DNA of 47,388 bases from JAHEIJ01 sp040235565. Its GTDB lineage: Bacteria; Pseudomonadota; Gammaproteobacteria; UBA6429; Thiohalophilaceae. The DNA is taken from positions 1 to 47,388 of the forward strand of contig JBECLA010000030.1 of assembly GCA_040235565.1 (NCBI GenBank), read 5' to 3'. Shown one piece after another: positions 26,539-34,793 of the stretch (the first letter of the stretch is position 1; each line of letters opens with the position of its first letter). The notes below the pieces were generated by a model. The model was not told where the DNA came from, searched no databases, and worked only from the letters and a program-made list of their open reading frames with translations. The position numbers and the translations under genes are program-made.

Positions 26539-26682
26539 CTGTGTTTTCCTCCCTGTTATACACCTGGTTTACGGGTTTACTCGTCGTTTCCAAGTATACG
26601 ACCCGTTCGGTCTGATCACATCCCGGGCCATGAATACACAGCCGCTGTCATTGCGTTGCAAAAGCCACCAGTACCAGTGTGT

Positions 26683-27120
26683 TTAATCGGTAGTAAAATT
26701 GGTTTGTTTATGACTGGCATCACAGAAGGGTTTTTTTCCCGAAGCGCCACAACGGCACAACGCAGCTTTGCTCCGGGTGGTAACAGAGTTGCCATCCTCG
26801 GTCTGGATCCGGACCTCGCCCTTGATTACATACATGGCATCGGACCGGCAGGTGATGGTTACGGGCCCGGAAGGGTTGGGGATCTGTTCATCGCGATCAT
26901 CTTCGAAACCGGGACCTTCATCAAAATCAACTTTCTTATGGCTGCCATCACAGAAGGGTATTTTCTTGGACAGGCCGCAACGACATAAATACAGTTCAGC
27001 GTCCTCCGCCAGGACTTCACCATCGGCCGCCAGGACCTGAAATTCGCCTTCACATATTAAAGGCCCGTTGGCGCGAAGCGTGACTGTATTGGTTTTCGAG
27101 GGGGGTGCGTTCTGGCTCAA
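26683..27120 (-). CDS. Two-domain CDGSH iron-sulfur protein
   Basis: 145 aa from TTG 27120 with AAGGAG 6 nt upstream. Two CDGSH motifs: C46, C48, C57, H61 (LCRCGLSKKIPFCDGSH) and C122, C124, C133, H137 (LCRCGASGKKPFCDASH), each the 3Cys-1His ligand set of a [2Fe-2S] cluster. The second has DASH in place of DGSH. The N-terminal part resembles the fused MitoNEET/DUF1271 form. It is likely a soluble electron-transfer or redox-sensing protein. It is divergent from the phosphatase gene, 111 bp away. Confidence 0.93.
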   Translation of the reverse strand: MSQNAPPSKTNTVTLRANGPLICEGEFQVLAADGEVLAEDAELYLCRCGLSKKIPFCDGSHKKVDFDEGPGFEDDRDEQIPNPSGPVTITCRSDAMYVIKGEVRIQTEDGNSVTTRSKAALCRCGASGKKPFCDASHKQTNFTTD

Positions 27121-27231
27121 AATTTACTCCTTCCTCTACTGCGACTGCATTTGAAACACAGAATCCCGGTGGACCGGCGCTGCTATGCTACCATAGGTTT
27201 TTCAATTTCCAACGCTGCCAGGTCTGTCTTT

Positions 27232-27765
27232 ATGCCTCTCTGGTTCATGCGTCACGGTGAGACGAATTACAACCGCCTGGGTCTGTGTAATGATGATCCC
27301 CGACGGGACGTGTCCCTGACCCAACGGGGTATTCGGCAAGCCGAGCAGGCCGCCGGACAATTACGTCACAAGCCTCTGCGCCGGATTCTGGTGTCGGAAC
27401 TCCCCCGTACCCGGCAAACGGCGGATATTGTCAACCGCTATCACCACGTCCCGATTCACGCCGCTCCCGCCCTGAATGACATCCGCTCCGGCTTTGACGG
27501 TCAGCCTTTCACGGACTACTTTGCCGCCATCGCCCATGACCCGTTGCATGCCCGGATCCGTGACGGGGAATCTCTGCTGGACCATAAGCAACGGATCGTC
27601 GCCTTTCTGGAGGACTTGCGGTCCCGGCGCGAGGATGCTGTACTGATCGTGGCGCATGAAGAAACCCTGCGGGCTGTTGACGCCTGGTTCCGGCACCTGC
27701 CGGACAGCCGCTTGCGGGATCAACATTTCAGTAACGGTGCAATTCTGGAGTTTAACTGGCCATGA
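27232..27765 (+). CDS. Histidine phosphatase family protein
   Basis: 177 aa from ATG 27232 (MPLWFMRHGETNYNRL); the frame extends 27 codons upstream without similarity. RHG at 7-9 holds the phosphorylated His, and LIVAHEETLRAV the second catalytic His. ILVSELPRTRQTADIV is typical of the phosphoglycerate-mutase-like branch. The substrate is unknown. Its stop overlaps the start of the CbiM-like gene (ATGA), so the two are coupled. Confidence 0.88.
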   Translation: MPLWFMRHGETNYNRLGLCNDDPRRDVSLTQRGIRQAEQAAGQLRHKPLRRILVSELPRTRQTADIVNRYHHVPIHAAPALNDIRSGFDGQPFTDYFAAIAHDPLHARIRDGESLLDHKQRIVAFLEDLRSRREDAVLIVAHEETLRAVDAWFRHLPDSRLRDQHFSNGAILEFNWP

Positions 27766-28427
27766 ATTACCCCTATGGTCTGCTGCCGGACAGTTGGCAT
27801 TGGATCGCGGTCGTGGTGTACAGCCTGGTGCTGCTGCCGGCACTGTTTACCGCACCCTGGCAACGATTTCGGCGCCCGGAAACCGTGCATGTGTTTCTGG
27901 GAAGTTGTGTTGGCTTGCTGCTGATGTGGCACATTACCACCACCCAGTTTCCGGGTTTGAATTACCATTACATCGGTGCCACCCTGTTAACCCTCATGTT
28001 CGGCTGGCAATTGGCCTTTCTTGCCTTCAGCCTGGTGTTCATCGGCATGATGTTCAATGGCAGCAGCGACTGGCAGAGTCTGCCGATGAACGTTCTGGTT
28101 ATGGGCCTCGTCCCCATCCTGGTGAGTCATGCCATATATCGCCTGGTTGACGGCAAGCTCCCCAACCATTTTTTTATCTATGTATTTTTAAACGCTTTTT
28201 TTGGAGCCGGTATTGCTCTGGTTGCGATGGTTGGAGTGGCGTCCGGTATTCTCATCCTGGGTGAGGTCTACAGCTTCGCCCAACTGGCACATGATTATTA
28301 TCCCTTCATTCCATTGATGGTCTTTCCGGAGGGTTTTATTACTGGCATGCTAATATCGATCATGGTTGCCATGACCCCAACCTGGGTATCCACATTCGAT
28401 GACCTGCGTTATCTTAATGGCAAATAG
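27762..28427 (+). CDS. CbiM-type energy-coupling factor permease-like protein
   Basis: 221 aa with about six transmembrane helices, resembling the CbiM/NikM substrate-binding component of cobalt/nickel ECF transporters (TLLTLMFGWQLAFLAFSLVFIGMMFNG, PMNVLVMGLVPILVSHAIYRLV). No CbiN, CbiQ or CbiO genes lie beside it, and the N-terminal Met-His that CbiM/NikM use to bind the metal is absent (MNYPYGLL). So it may work with distant partners, or alone, and its ligand is unclear. ATGA overlap with the phosphatase gene. Confidence 0.78.
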   Translation: MNYPYGLLPDSWHWIAVVVYSLVLLPALFTAPWQRFRRPETVHVFLGSCVGLLLMWHITTTQFPGLNYHYIGATLLTLMFGWQLAFLAFSLVFIGMMFNGSSDWQSLPMNVLVMGLVPILVSHAIYRLVDGKLPNHFFIYVFLNAFFGAGIALVAMVGVASGILILGEVYSFAQLAHDYYPFIPLMVFPEGFITGMLISIMVAMTPTWVSTFDDLRYLNGK

Positions 28428-28575
28428 TTAACGAACAATCCGTCGGGGACGCACGCCTTTTTTACCTTTACTTTAGTTATAGTATGAAAAATTGCGGTGG
28501 TTACCTGTATCACCATCCCTGACAGCCATGCCAGAACCCACTACAATTAATATAAAAGGCATCGTAAAGAAGACC

Positions 28576-28800
28576 ATGGATCCGAATCAGACCATCGGTA
28601 CCGGTAAGCCCCGGGCAGGTGAGGAATATCGGACAAACACGGAGCGTTTGTTCCATGTTGATAAGGTGGGTTGGTATGTCCATACCCGGGAGGGTTTGTG
28701 CGGTCCGTTCAACAATAAAGACGGCGCCGAAAACCATGTTGCACATCTTACCCACATCAACCGTTCCGGTTCGCCATTTATCAATACAGTGGAGCTGTAG
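28576..28800 (+). CDS. Small protein, possibly DUF6316-like (first of a tandem pair)
   Basis: 74 aa from ATG 28576 (AAGAAGACC before it); an ATG at 28529 gives a longer version. The core KVGWYVHTREGLCGPFNNKDGAENHV has the W-[YF]-x(2)-TR-[ED]-G-x(2)-GP-[FY] pattern shared with the next gene. I recall such small proteins as DUF6316 but am not certain. No signal or membrane part. Function unknown. Confidence 0.6.
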   Translation: MDPNQTIGTGKPRAGEEYRTNTERLFHVDKVGWYVHTREGLCGPFNNKDGAENHVAHLTHINRSGSPFINTVEL

Positions 28801-28807
28801 ACTGAGT

Positions 28808-29026
28808 ATGCCCCCCGATGTAAAAACCCAGATGCACACCAACCGGCGCGGCGAAACCGGGCCGGTACCACGCCGGACCCGACGCTTTTACAACAACGGC
28901 AAGGAGTGGTTTTTTATTACCCGTGATGGCAAACGTCACGGACCTTACCAACATTTCACCGAAGCCGAAGCTGAACTCAGACTATATCTGCGTCGTTGCG
29001 GGATCGTGCGCTACGTCGTATCCTGA
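28808..29026 (+). CDS. Small protein, paralogue of the preceding gene (DUF6316-like)
   Basis: 72 aa from ATG 28808, 7 nt after the stop of the preceding gene. Basic N-terminus (TNRRGETGPVPRRTRRFYNN), then KEWFFITRDGKRHGPYQHFTEAEAELRLYLRRCGI, which lines up with the neighbour's core (WYVHTREGLCGPF). The pair likely arose by tandem duplication and is co-translated. Function unknown; the basic tail could bind nucleic acid, which is a guess. Confidence 0.65.
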   Translation: MPPDVKTQMHTNRRGETGPVPRRTRRFYNNGKEWFFITRDGKRHGPYQHFTEAEAELRLYLRRCGIVRYVVS

Positions 29027-29036
29027 ATTCCGGCGG

Positions 29037-29396
29037 CTAATCGCGCGCCGCAAGCCTGGCGCGATAATATGGTTCCTGCATGATGCGATTATGTCTTCCC
29101 GCTTCCCCCAGCTTCAGCAATAAATAGCGCAATCGCCGGTTAAGGGCCTGACGTTCCGTCACGTCCTCTGCCAGTTGCAACAATTGCTCCACTTCAGCAA
29201 TCTCATGACGTAATTGTAAGCTCGGAGGCAAGTAACCGGCGTTTTTCAACAGCCGATAGGCCGCACGCAATTCCTCCGGTACCAGCGCATCGTCCTCCAG
29301 CTGCAGCGCTTTGCCGGCACCGGGCAAATTATCAAATTCACCCCGTGCCTGGGCGTCACTGATCCGCGCCTCCACCAGTTGATCGACTAACCACAT
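29037..29396 (-). CDS. DUF1992 (DnaJ-homologue subfamily C member 28-type) protein
   Basis: 119 aa. The domain is recognisable at once: VDQLVEARISDAQARGEFDNLPGAGKALQLEDDALVPEELRAAYRLLKNAGYLPP. This domain occurs in E. coli YhdN and in DNAJC28 without the J-domain here. No biochemical function is established. AAGGT 10 nt before the ATG supports the start. It is 12 nt downstream of the nitroreductase gene. Confidence 0.9.
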   Translation of the reverse strand: MWLVDQLVEARISDAQARGEFDNLPGAGKALQLEDDALVPEELRAAYRLLKNAGYLPPSLQLRHEIAEVEQLLQLAEDVTERQALNRRLRYLLLKLGEAGRHNRIMQEPYYRARLAARD

Positions 29397-29408
29397 GTAT
29401 TTGCGACC

Positions 29409-30002
29409 TTAAACAATTTCCGCGGCTTCATTGAAATCCAGCCGGGGGCCTCGCGGGTAAAGCCCTGCTGGATCCCCATAGCCAATGGCACAGATAAAAT
29501 TGGACTTGACCTTGCCGTCCGGGAAAAAAGCAGCATCGAGTTTGGTGTTGTCAAACCCGGACATGGGTCCACAATCGAGCCCCAGGCTGCGGGCAGCCAT
29601 GATCAAATACGCGCCCTGTAAAGAACTGTTACGAAAAGCGGTTTGTTGAACCTTTTCAGGTTTGCCGATAAACCAGGATCGCGCATCAGTATGCGGAAAC
29701 AATTTGGATAATTTTTCATAAAATTCCAGATCCATACCGACGATCGCCACGACCGGTGCGGTCATGGACTTTTTAACATTGCCTTCATCCAGACAGGCTT
29801 TGAGTTTCTCCTTGGCCTCAGCCGACTTGATAAATACAAACCGGGCGGGACAGGAATTGGCGCTGGTAGGGCCCATTTTCAATAGATCATAAAGTTGCTT
29901 GAGCAGATCATCACTCACCGGTGTATCCTGCCACGCATTATGGCTGCGCGCCTGACGAAACAGAACATCAAGTGACGCATCGGTTAAAACTGTGGACGAC
30001 AT
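29409..30002 (-). CDS. rutE: Malonic semialdehyde reductase/nitroreductase RutE-like
   Basis: 197 aa, matching RutE (YcdJ), an FMN-dependent nitroreductase-fold enzyme. It carries the family starts MSSTVLTDASLDVLFRQARSHNAWQD, MGPTSANSCPARF (FMN phosphate site), RNSSLQGAYLIMAARSLGLDCGPMSGFD and IGYGD. In E. coli RutE reduces malonic semialdehyde in pyrimidine breakdown, but no other rut genes are here, so it may serve as a general reductase. AGGGAG 7 nt before the ATG. Confidence 0.88.
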   Translation of the reverse strand: MSSTVLTDASLDVLFRQARSHNAWQDTPVSDDLLKQLYDLLKMGPTSANSCPARFVFIKSAEAKEKLKACLDEGNVKKSMTAPVVAIVGMDLEFYEKLSKLFPHTDARSWFIGKPEKVQQTAFRNSSLQGAYLIMAARSLGLDCGPMSGFDNTKLDAAFFPDGKVKSNFICAIGYGDPAGLYPRGPRLDFNEAAEIV

Positions 30003-30097
30003 TACTAACTCCCTGGTGATACGTATATTTTACTCTCGCACGAATTCAATCCACAGACAACCACACGGTTGTTACTGATATAACACATGATAGATGG

Positions 30098-30451
30098 TTA
30101 ACCGGCGTGAAACTTATGAGAGACAAGCAAGGCTTCGGGCACCTGCAGCTTGATCGCGGTGGGCAACTCGAGGCAAATCCCCGGGACGGGACGGACCGAT
30201 ACCCACAAGACATTCAGTCCGAGATTCAGATCAGCAAACACCACTTTGTCCTGGTAACAACGCAGCACAGCTTCAATGCGCTGCACTGTCATTTCCAGAA
30301 GATGCCGGGGCTTGTCCCGCAAGTGTGGAATAATCATCATGAAGTCACTGAGCGCCGTCCCGTCGTCAGCATGGGTTGGCACCCGTTGCCAGAGTGGTTC
30401 AGCCGGTTGCAGACTGGATATCGCCGTGTCGACATGGCATTGCAGTTTCAC
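30098..30451 (-). CDS. Hypothetical protein, unknown function
   Basis: 117 aa from GTG 30451 with a strong GGGAGG 7 nt upstream. It appears soluble, mixed strand/helix (MTVQRIEAVLRCYQDKVVFADLNLGLNVLWVSVRPVPGICLELPTAIKLQ). No motif is recognised; the repeated strand pattern in the second half looks like a beta sandwich. It is on the same strand as the HNH gene, 43 bp downstream. Confidence 0.6.
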   Translation of the reverse strand: MKLQCHVDTAISSLQPAEPLWQRVPTHADDGTALSDFMMIIPHLRDKPRHLLEMTVQRIEAVLRCYQDKVVFADLNLGLNVLWVSVRPVPGICLELPTAIKLQVPEALLVSHKFHAG

Positions 30452-30494
30452 GGCACCCTCCCAAGTGATGGCATACCATCATTTATAGCACAAT

Positions 30495-30842
30495 CTACTT
30501 CGCCTGCTGACGCGACCGATTTACCTGGGGTTTGAATCCTGCCGGGCGTTTGCGAATCCATTCGACAAAACGCTGAATATCAGGGTGTTGCAACAATGCC
30601 GTGCGGGTATTGAAATGCAGCGCCAGTTCCTTTTCCGATAAAACTGTGTGGATATGACTGTGACAAGGACGACACACCCGGAGTATGCGTGTCAGCATCT
30701 CGGCACGATTGAATTGTTTCTGGATACGTTTATTGCGGTGCCGGGTTCGGGGTATCAGATGATGCTGGGTTAAATCGGACATCCTCCGGCCACACAATTC
30801 ACAGGCTGAGGAAGTGTCCGGAATATGGTTACGGGTCGTCAT
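30495..30842 (-). CDS. HNH endonuclease-domain protein
   Basis: 115 aa. The N-terminal half holds a zinc-ribbon HNH motif: CELCGRRM, TQHHLIPRTRH (catalytic His region), then CRPCHSHIHTVLSE. The C-terminal half is helical with a basic tail. Proteins of this type are small cytoplasmic HNH nucleases or DNA-binding proteins with no known role. No restriction or toxin partner is adjacent, so it does not look like a defence module. Confidence 0.85.
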   Translation of the reverse strand: MTTRNHIPDTSSACELCGRRMSDLTQHHLIPRTRHRNKRIQKQFNRAEMLTRILRVCRPCHSHIHTVLSEKELALHFNTRTALLQHPDIQRFVEWIRKRPAGFKPQVNRSRQQAK

Positions 30843-30899
30843 CTAAGAACCGCATGGTTAAACAGGCTGATAAAATCAATCTTACCGATGTTCATTACC

Positions 30900-31799
30900 C
30901 TAGCCACTGACGGGGTCCTGCTCAGCCTTGCCCACTGGTTGTGATTTACCACTGTTAAGCCGTAACGCCACAATACCCGTCAAGGCTATCAGGCTAGCAC
31001 CGGCAATAAAACCCGCATCCAGTGTCTCCTGCCAGAAAAGATAGCCGTACAGCGCGGCAAACACCACGGAAAAATAGGTGAAAGGCGCCACCTGTGACGC
31101 CGCTGCGACACTGTACCCCCGTGTCAATAACAATTGACCCAGGGTACCAAACAGTCCCATCAGAAATAGCAATACCCATTCCCGTGTCGTCGGCAATTGC
31201 CATGCCCATAATAATGGAATAGCGGAAATAAACATCACCACCAGTGAAAAATACAGCACGATGCGGAGCGTCGGTTCAGTCTTCCCCAGGCGGCGCACCG
31301 TTACCTTGGCCGCGGCAGCAAACATGCCACCCGCCAGACCAACCAGCGCCACCCAGTTAAACGCGCCTTCGGGTTTTAACACCAGGGCAACGCCCACGAA
31401 ACCCAGGCCCACCACCAGCCAGATCTTCGGACCCACTTTTTCGTACAGCCAGGCCGCGGCAATCAAGGGCATGAACAAAGGCGCTGTCATCTTGAGTAAC
31501 ATCCCGTCCGCCAGATGCAAATTGGCGAGGGCATAGAAAAAACAATACATCGCCGAGACACCGAGGACAGCTCGCAACAGATGTAGATGTAACACCTGCG
31601 TCAGGAAGACTTTTGTTCTCATTCGCCGCAGCAAAACCGGCATCAGGATCAATACGCCAAACATCCCACGCATAAACACCACAACCTCGGTGGGTAAATC
31701 CAGTGAAACAGCTTTCACCGTCGCTCCCATCGACGCGAACAACAGTTCCGAAGCCACAATCAGGCCGGCACCTAAAACAAAATTTTGAGGATATCTCAT
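30900..31799 (-). CDS. EamA/DMT-superfamily transporter
   Basis: 299 aa from ATG 31799 (MRYPQNFVLGAGLIVASELLF), ten transmembrane helices in two EamA repeats. The second repeat ends in LLLTRGYSVAAASQVAPFTYFSVVFAALYGYLFWQE, the typical signature. It exports or imports small metabolites of unknown identity. The frame is open to a GTG at 31886 with AGGAG 11 nt ahead, so a 328-aa version is possible. Confidence 0.85.
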   Translation of the reverse strand: MRYPQNFVLGAGLIVASELLFASMGATVKAVSLDLPTEVVVFMRGMFGVLILMPVLLRRMRTKVFLTQVLHLHLLRAVLGVSAMYCFFYALANLHLADGMLLKMTAPLFMPLIAAAWLYEKVGPKIWLVVGLGFVGVALVLKPEGAFNWVALVGLAGGMFAAAAKVTVRRLGKTEPTLRIVLYFSLVVMFISAIPLLWAWQLPTTREWVLLFLMGLFGTLGQLLLTRGYSVAAASQVAPFTYFSVVFAALYGYLFWQETLDAGFIAGASLIALTGIVALRLNSGKSQPVGKAEQDPVSG

Positions 31800-31959
31800 C
31801 GCGCTACGAATTCTAACAGACAGCCTGGCTGTGAATTGCTCAAGCCCTTCCGGACTGTTGCGGGCATATGCTTCAACCTCGGGCACAATAATTCCGGCTC
31901 CTGGTTCGCCGGTGAGCGGCGATCACGTAAAATCGACGGGTGCAACAAACTCCTTTCGC

Positions 31960-32313
31960 TCACTCAACGATGGCGCCCATCCGCCGGGCGATCGCAGCAA
32001 TCAATGGTGCGGGTGGGTAATCAGCCGCGGCGGAGTGTAAATACGTCTGCCACTGTTGATAGATCGTAGCGAGATCCGCATTCGTGCCATGGCAACCCAG
32101 AACATTGATTACATAATCGCCAATTTTCCAGGGTCCTTCACCGCTGAGGGTTCCTTCAACCAGGTGAATGGTCTCGTCGGGTTGTCCCAGGTGCCAATAG
32201 AGTTCGAAATAGATTAACCCCTTGGGGTGTGGGAAGAGTTCAGCAAGGAGCTGTTCTTTTCCCTGTGGATTACGCATCATCAATGGTGCGGTTATCGAAA
32301 ACAGGTCAGCCAT
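31960..32313 (-). CDS. Hypothetical protein, unknown function
   Basis: 117 aa (MADLFSITAPLMMRNPQGKEQLLAELFPHPKGLIYFELYWHLG...). It is soluble, with aromatic-rich strands and a single Cys (VLGCHGTNADLATIYQQWQTYL). I do not recognise the family. It lies 20 bp downstream of the cupin gene and is likely co-transcribed with it and the HDAC-like gene. Confidence 0.6.
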   Translation of the reverse strand: MADLFSITAPLMMRNPQGKEQLLAELFPHPKGLIYFELYWHLGQPDETIHLVEGTLSGEGPWKIGDYVINVLGCHGTNADLATIYQQWQTYLHSAAADYPPAPLIAAIARRMGAIVE

Positions 32314-32333
32314 TAAGAAAATATCTTCTTGCT

Positions 32334-32645
32334 TTATTTGACTCTGACGGCATCGAGACTGACCACGGGCTGATCCCCCACCACTTCCGCGCTATGAATC
32401 TCGCCACGAGGTACGGCCAGACAATCCCCCGCTTTCAAAATTACCGACCTGCCCTGCATGGTCATTTTAAATTGACCACTCATTACCGCATCAATCTTGT
32501 CAACACCATGGCTATGCGGTGGAAATACTGTTCCCGGTGGGTAGACGTAACGTGTAACCTGATAACCACGGGCTTCCAGTCTCGTACGCAAAGCTGATTC
32601 ACTAAGCGATCCGTTCTGTTCTGAATTCCAGTGTTCAATTTGCAT
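32334..32645 (-). CDS. Cupin-domain protein
   Basis: 103 aa from ATG 32645. A single cupin barrel: YVYPPGTVFPPHSHGVDKIDAVMSGQFKM gives the first metal motif (HxH...), and LKAGDCLAVPRGEIHSAEVV the second. Likely binds a metal and a small ligand; enzyme or sensor is not decidable. It begins 5 nt after the stop of the HDAC-like gene, in the same unit. Confidence 0.88.
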   Translation of the reverse strand: MQIEHWNSEQNGSLSESALRTRLEARGYQVTRYVYPPGTVFPPHSHGVDKIDAVMSGQFKMTMQGRSVILKAGDCLAVPRGEIHSAEVVGDQPVVSLDAVRVK

Positions 32646-32650
32646 AATGA

Positions 32651-33610
32651 TTAATCGTTTTCTGTATTGTCGATCATGGCCTGTACCACTGCACACCAGC
32701 CAGAAGCAATGTTTTCAAGCTTGTAGCCGCCCCCACCCAGCGCCAACAGATGCCCCTCACAATGTTGGTCGGCCAGTTGGCATAAGTCTGATGCCACCCG
32801 GGCATGCACCTGCGAGGAATACGCCATATGGGTAATAGGATCACCCTGTATGCTATCTACCCCGCATTGCAATAAAATAAACTCCGGTTTGGCATTAGCG
32901 ATAAACTCTTTTGCTGAATTCCATACCTTGTCAAATATGGCATCATCTGCGCCCATGGGCATCGGAATATTCAATTTTGTTCCCGTTGCACTGTCCCGGC
33001 CGGTCTCATTTACTGCCCCTGTACCCGGATACAAAAAATGCCCGTCTTCATGCAGATCGACAATATAAAGATCAGGATCCGTTTCATAACTGTAAAACAC
33101 ACCATCCCCATGATGGGCATCAATATCCACATAGGCAATCCGATTGATATTGTACTCGTGACGCAGGGTTTCAATTGCCATCCCGCAATCGTTGAAGACA
33201 CAAAAGCCGGCTGCGCGATCCCGACGAGCGTGATGCAAGCCGCCGATGGGGTTAAAAGCGCGGCGGCACTCTCCCTGCATGATCAGCCGGATTGCTTTGA
33301 GTGTTGTCCCGGCGACCAGTGCCGCCGCCTCGAAGATACCGGGCACAACGGGCGTGTCACCCCGATCCAGGTAGCCGATGCCTGCCAGGGAAGCCAGTTT
33401 CACACCTTCTATATACTTGTGGTCATGAAAACGTTCGAGTTGTTCCGGGGTTGCAGTAACGGCCTCACAGGTCTTGACCTGTTGAACCAACCCTTTTTTC
33501 ACCAACGCCTGATTAAAGGCATTGAACCGTGCCGGCCCGAAGGGATGCTCTTCACCGAAGTTATAACTGCTGAGACGCTTGTCATTAAACACGCATACTG
33601 TTTCAGACAC
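32651..33610 (-). CDS. Histone-deacetylase-superfamily amidohydrolase (AcuC-like)
   Basis: 319 aa from GTG 33610 with AGGAG 5 nt upstream. Class I HDAC-type core: GGLHHARRDRAAGFCVFNDCGMAI (catalytic His pair), VDIDAHHGDGVFYS (zinc Asp and His), IVDLHEDG, and LLQCGVDSIQGDP with LALGGGGY near the end. Bacterial members remove acetyl groups from lysine, polyamines or other amines; the substrate here is unknown. First gene of a three-gene unit with the cupin and the unknown 117-aa protein. Confidence 0.92.
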   Translation of the reverse strand: MSETVCVFNDKRLSSYNFGEEHPFGPARFNAFNQALVKKGLVQQVKTCEAVTATPEQLERFHDHKYIEGVKLASLAGIGYLDRGDTPVVPGIFEAAALVAGTTLKAIRLIMQGECRRAFNPIGGLHHARRDRAAGFCVFNDCGMAIETLRHEYNINRIAYVDIDAHHGDGVFYSYETDPDLYIVDLHEDGHFLYPGTGAVNETGRDSATGTKLNIPMPMGADDAIFDKVWNSAKEFIANAKPEFILLQCGVDSIQGDPITHMAYSSQVHARVASDLCQLADQHCEGHLLALGGGGYKLENIASGWCAVVQAMIDNTEND

Positions 33611-33724
33611 CGGGCTCTCCTGATTGCTAACGTCGAGTATAATGAACCAGCTATTTACGGTTAGTCAAAAACTGCTAGCATATATTGTAATATGTAACTA
33701 TTTATGAGCATTGGTTTTATTCAT

Positions 33725-34096
33725 ATGCAAATTCAAATCCGTATCGCTGACATCAATCTCACTGCGACACTACGGGACACACCGACAGCCAAAGCCATCC
33801 TGGCGGCCTTGCCACTTGAGTCACGGGCCCAGACCTGGGGTGAGGAAGTGTATTTCAAGACCCCGATTAACGTTGATCTCGAACCTGATGCCAGGGACGT
33901 GGTTCAGGCCGGAGAACTGGCATTCTGGATCGAGGGTGCATGCATCGCCATCGGCTTCGGTCGCACGCCTATCTCACAGGGGGACGAAATCCGCCTTGCT
34001 GCACGTACCAACATCTGGGCCGATACGCCAGATGATGTACGGCAATTGAAAGTCATCAAGACGGGTGATCCGATTTACATTCACGTAGTGAAATAA
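33725..34096 (+). CDS. Cyclophilin-like fold protein (TM1367 type)
   Basis: 123 aa from ATG 33725; an in-frame ATG at 33704 adds seven residues. It has the compact beta-barrel of the cyclophilin-like family: TATLRDTPTAKAILAALPLESRAQTWGEEVYF, ELAFWIEGACIAIGFGRTPIS and KVIKTGDPIYIHVV. The family has the cyclophilin barrel without known isomerase activity. It is followed 17 nt later by yjbQ. Confidence 0.82.
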   Translation: MQIQIRIADINLTATLRDTPTAKAILAALPLESRAQTWGEEVYFKTPINVDLEPDARDVVQAGELAFWIEGACIAIGFGRTPISQGDEIRLAARTNIWADTPDDVRQLKVIKTGDPIYIHVVK

Positions 34097-34113
34097 ACGA
34101 CTCCATAGACGCG

Positions 34114-34530
34114 ATGCTGCATCAAGATCAATTCACCATCAGCACTAAAGGTCGCGGCACTTACGAAGTCACGGATCAAGTGCAACAGATCGTCAACGCC
34201 GCGAACATCGATACCGGTCTGTGTCATGTGTTTGTGCATCATACCAGTGCCTCACTGATGCTATGTGAAAATGCCGATCCCACCGTGCGATCTGATCTGG
34301 AAAGCTTCATGGCCAAAGTCGCACCGGATGGGGACCCCATGTATCGTCATACCCTGGAAGGACCGGATGACATGCCCGCTCATATCCGGAGCATCATTAC
34401 CACCAGTGGTCTGACGCTCCCCGTCAGTAATGGGCACTGCGGGCTGGGAACCTGGCAAGGGGTTTATTTATGGGAACATCGTACCTCCGGTCATCGCCGT
34501 AAACTCACCGTGACGGTACAGGGTGCATAG
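34114..34530 (+). CDS. yjbQ: Secondary thiamine-phosphate synthase family protein (YjbQ, UPF0047)
   Basis: 138 aa, the usual size. Signature segments: GLCHVFVHHTSASLMLCENADP and SNGHCGLGTWQGVYLWEHR, holding conserved His residues. YjbQ of E. coli has weak thiamine-phosphate synthase activity, but the physiological role is unsettled. It probably forms an operon with the cyclophilin-like gene. It is the last core gene before the repeat-rich accessory part. Confidence 0.92.
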   Translation: MLHQDQFTISTKGRGTYEVTDQVQQIVNAANIDTGLCHVFVHHTSASLMLCENADPTVRSDLESFMAKVAPDGDPMYRHTLEGPDDMPAHIRSIITTSGLTLPVSNGHCGLGTWQGVYLWEHRTSGHRRKLTVTVQGA

Positions 34531-34704
34531 CGCATCTATACTGCCTGTCGACCGTTTCCCATATTCTCCAATCTGGCTAATGAAAGCTTTATCTATACAA
34601 GATTTCTTTTTCACCTGCCGCTGCGGTTGCATTTACTAATACAATTGCAAATTTTCGCCCTGCGTTGGCGAGCTTAGGGAGAATGACTTTTTCGATTTTT
34701 ATTA
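34531..34704. other. Gap between yjbQ and repeat copy A
   Basis: 174 bp without an open frame of note. AT-rich stretches and a CGCCCTGCGTTGGCG fragment near 34657 resemble the terminal hairpins of the neighbouring element, perhaps a decayed end. No terminator with a clear T-tract is visible after yjbQ. Confidence 0.35.
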
Positions 34705-34734
34705 TTTCGCCCGCCGCTGCGCGGCTCGGGCGAG
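34705..34734 (+). repeat. Left terminal inverted repeat of copy A
   Basis: Begins TTTCGCCCGCCGCTGCGCGG and ends in TCGGGCGAG. It is itself a hairpin (CGCCCG...CGGGCG). It matches the reverse complement of 35221-35250 at 28 of 30 positions. The same end in copy B has A and T in place of the G and C of one stem pair. Confidence 0.8.
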
Positions 34735-34793
34735 CCCCTTTTCTTTGCTCGTCCAAAGAAAAGGGCCGAAAAGAAAAGACGCCCCACGACTTG

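Noticed and set aside
30495..30842. HNH protein as part of a defence or toxin system
   Set aside because: No methylase, immunity protein or helicase partner is adjacent; the neighbours are a hypothetical gene and a DMT transporter.
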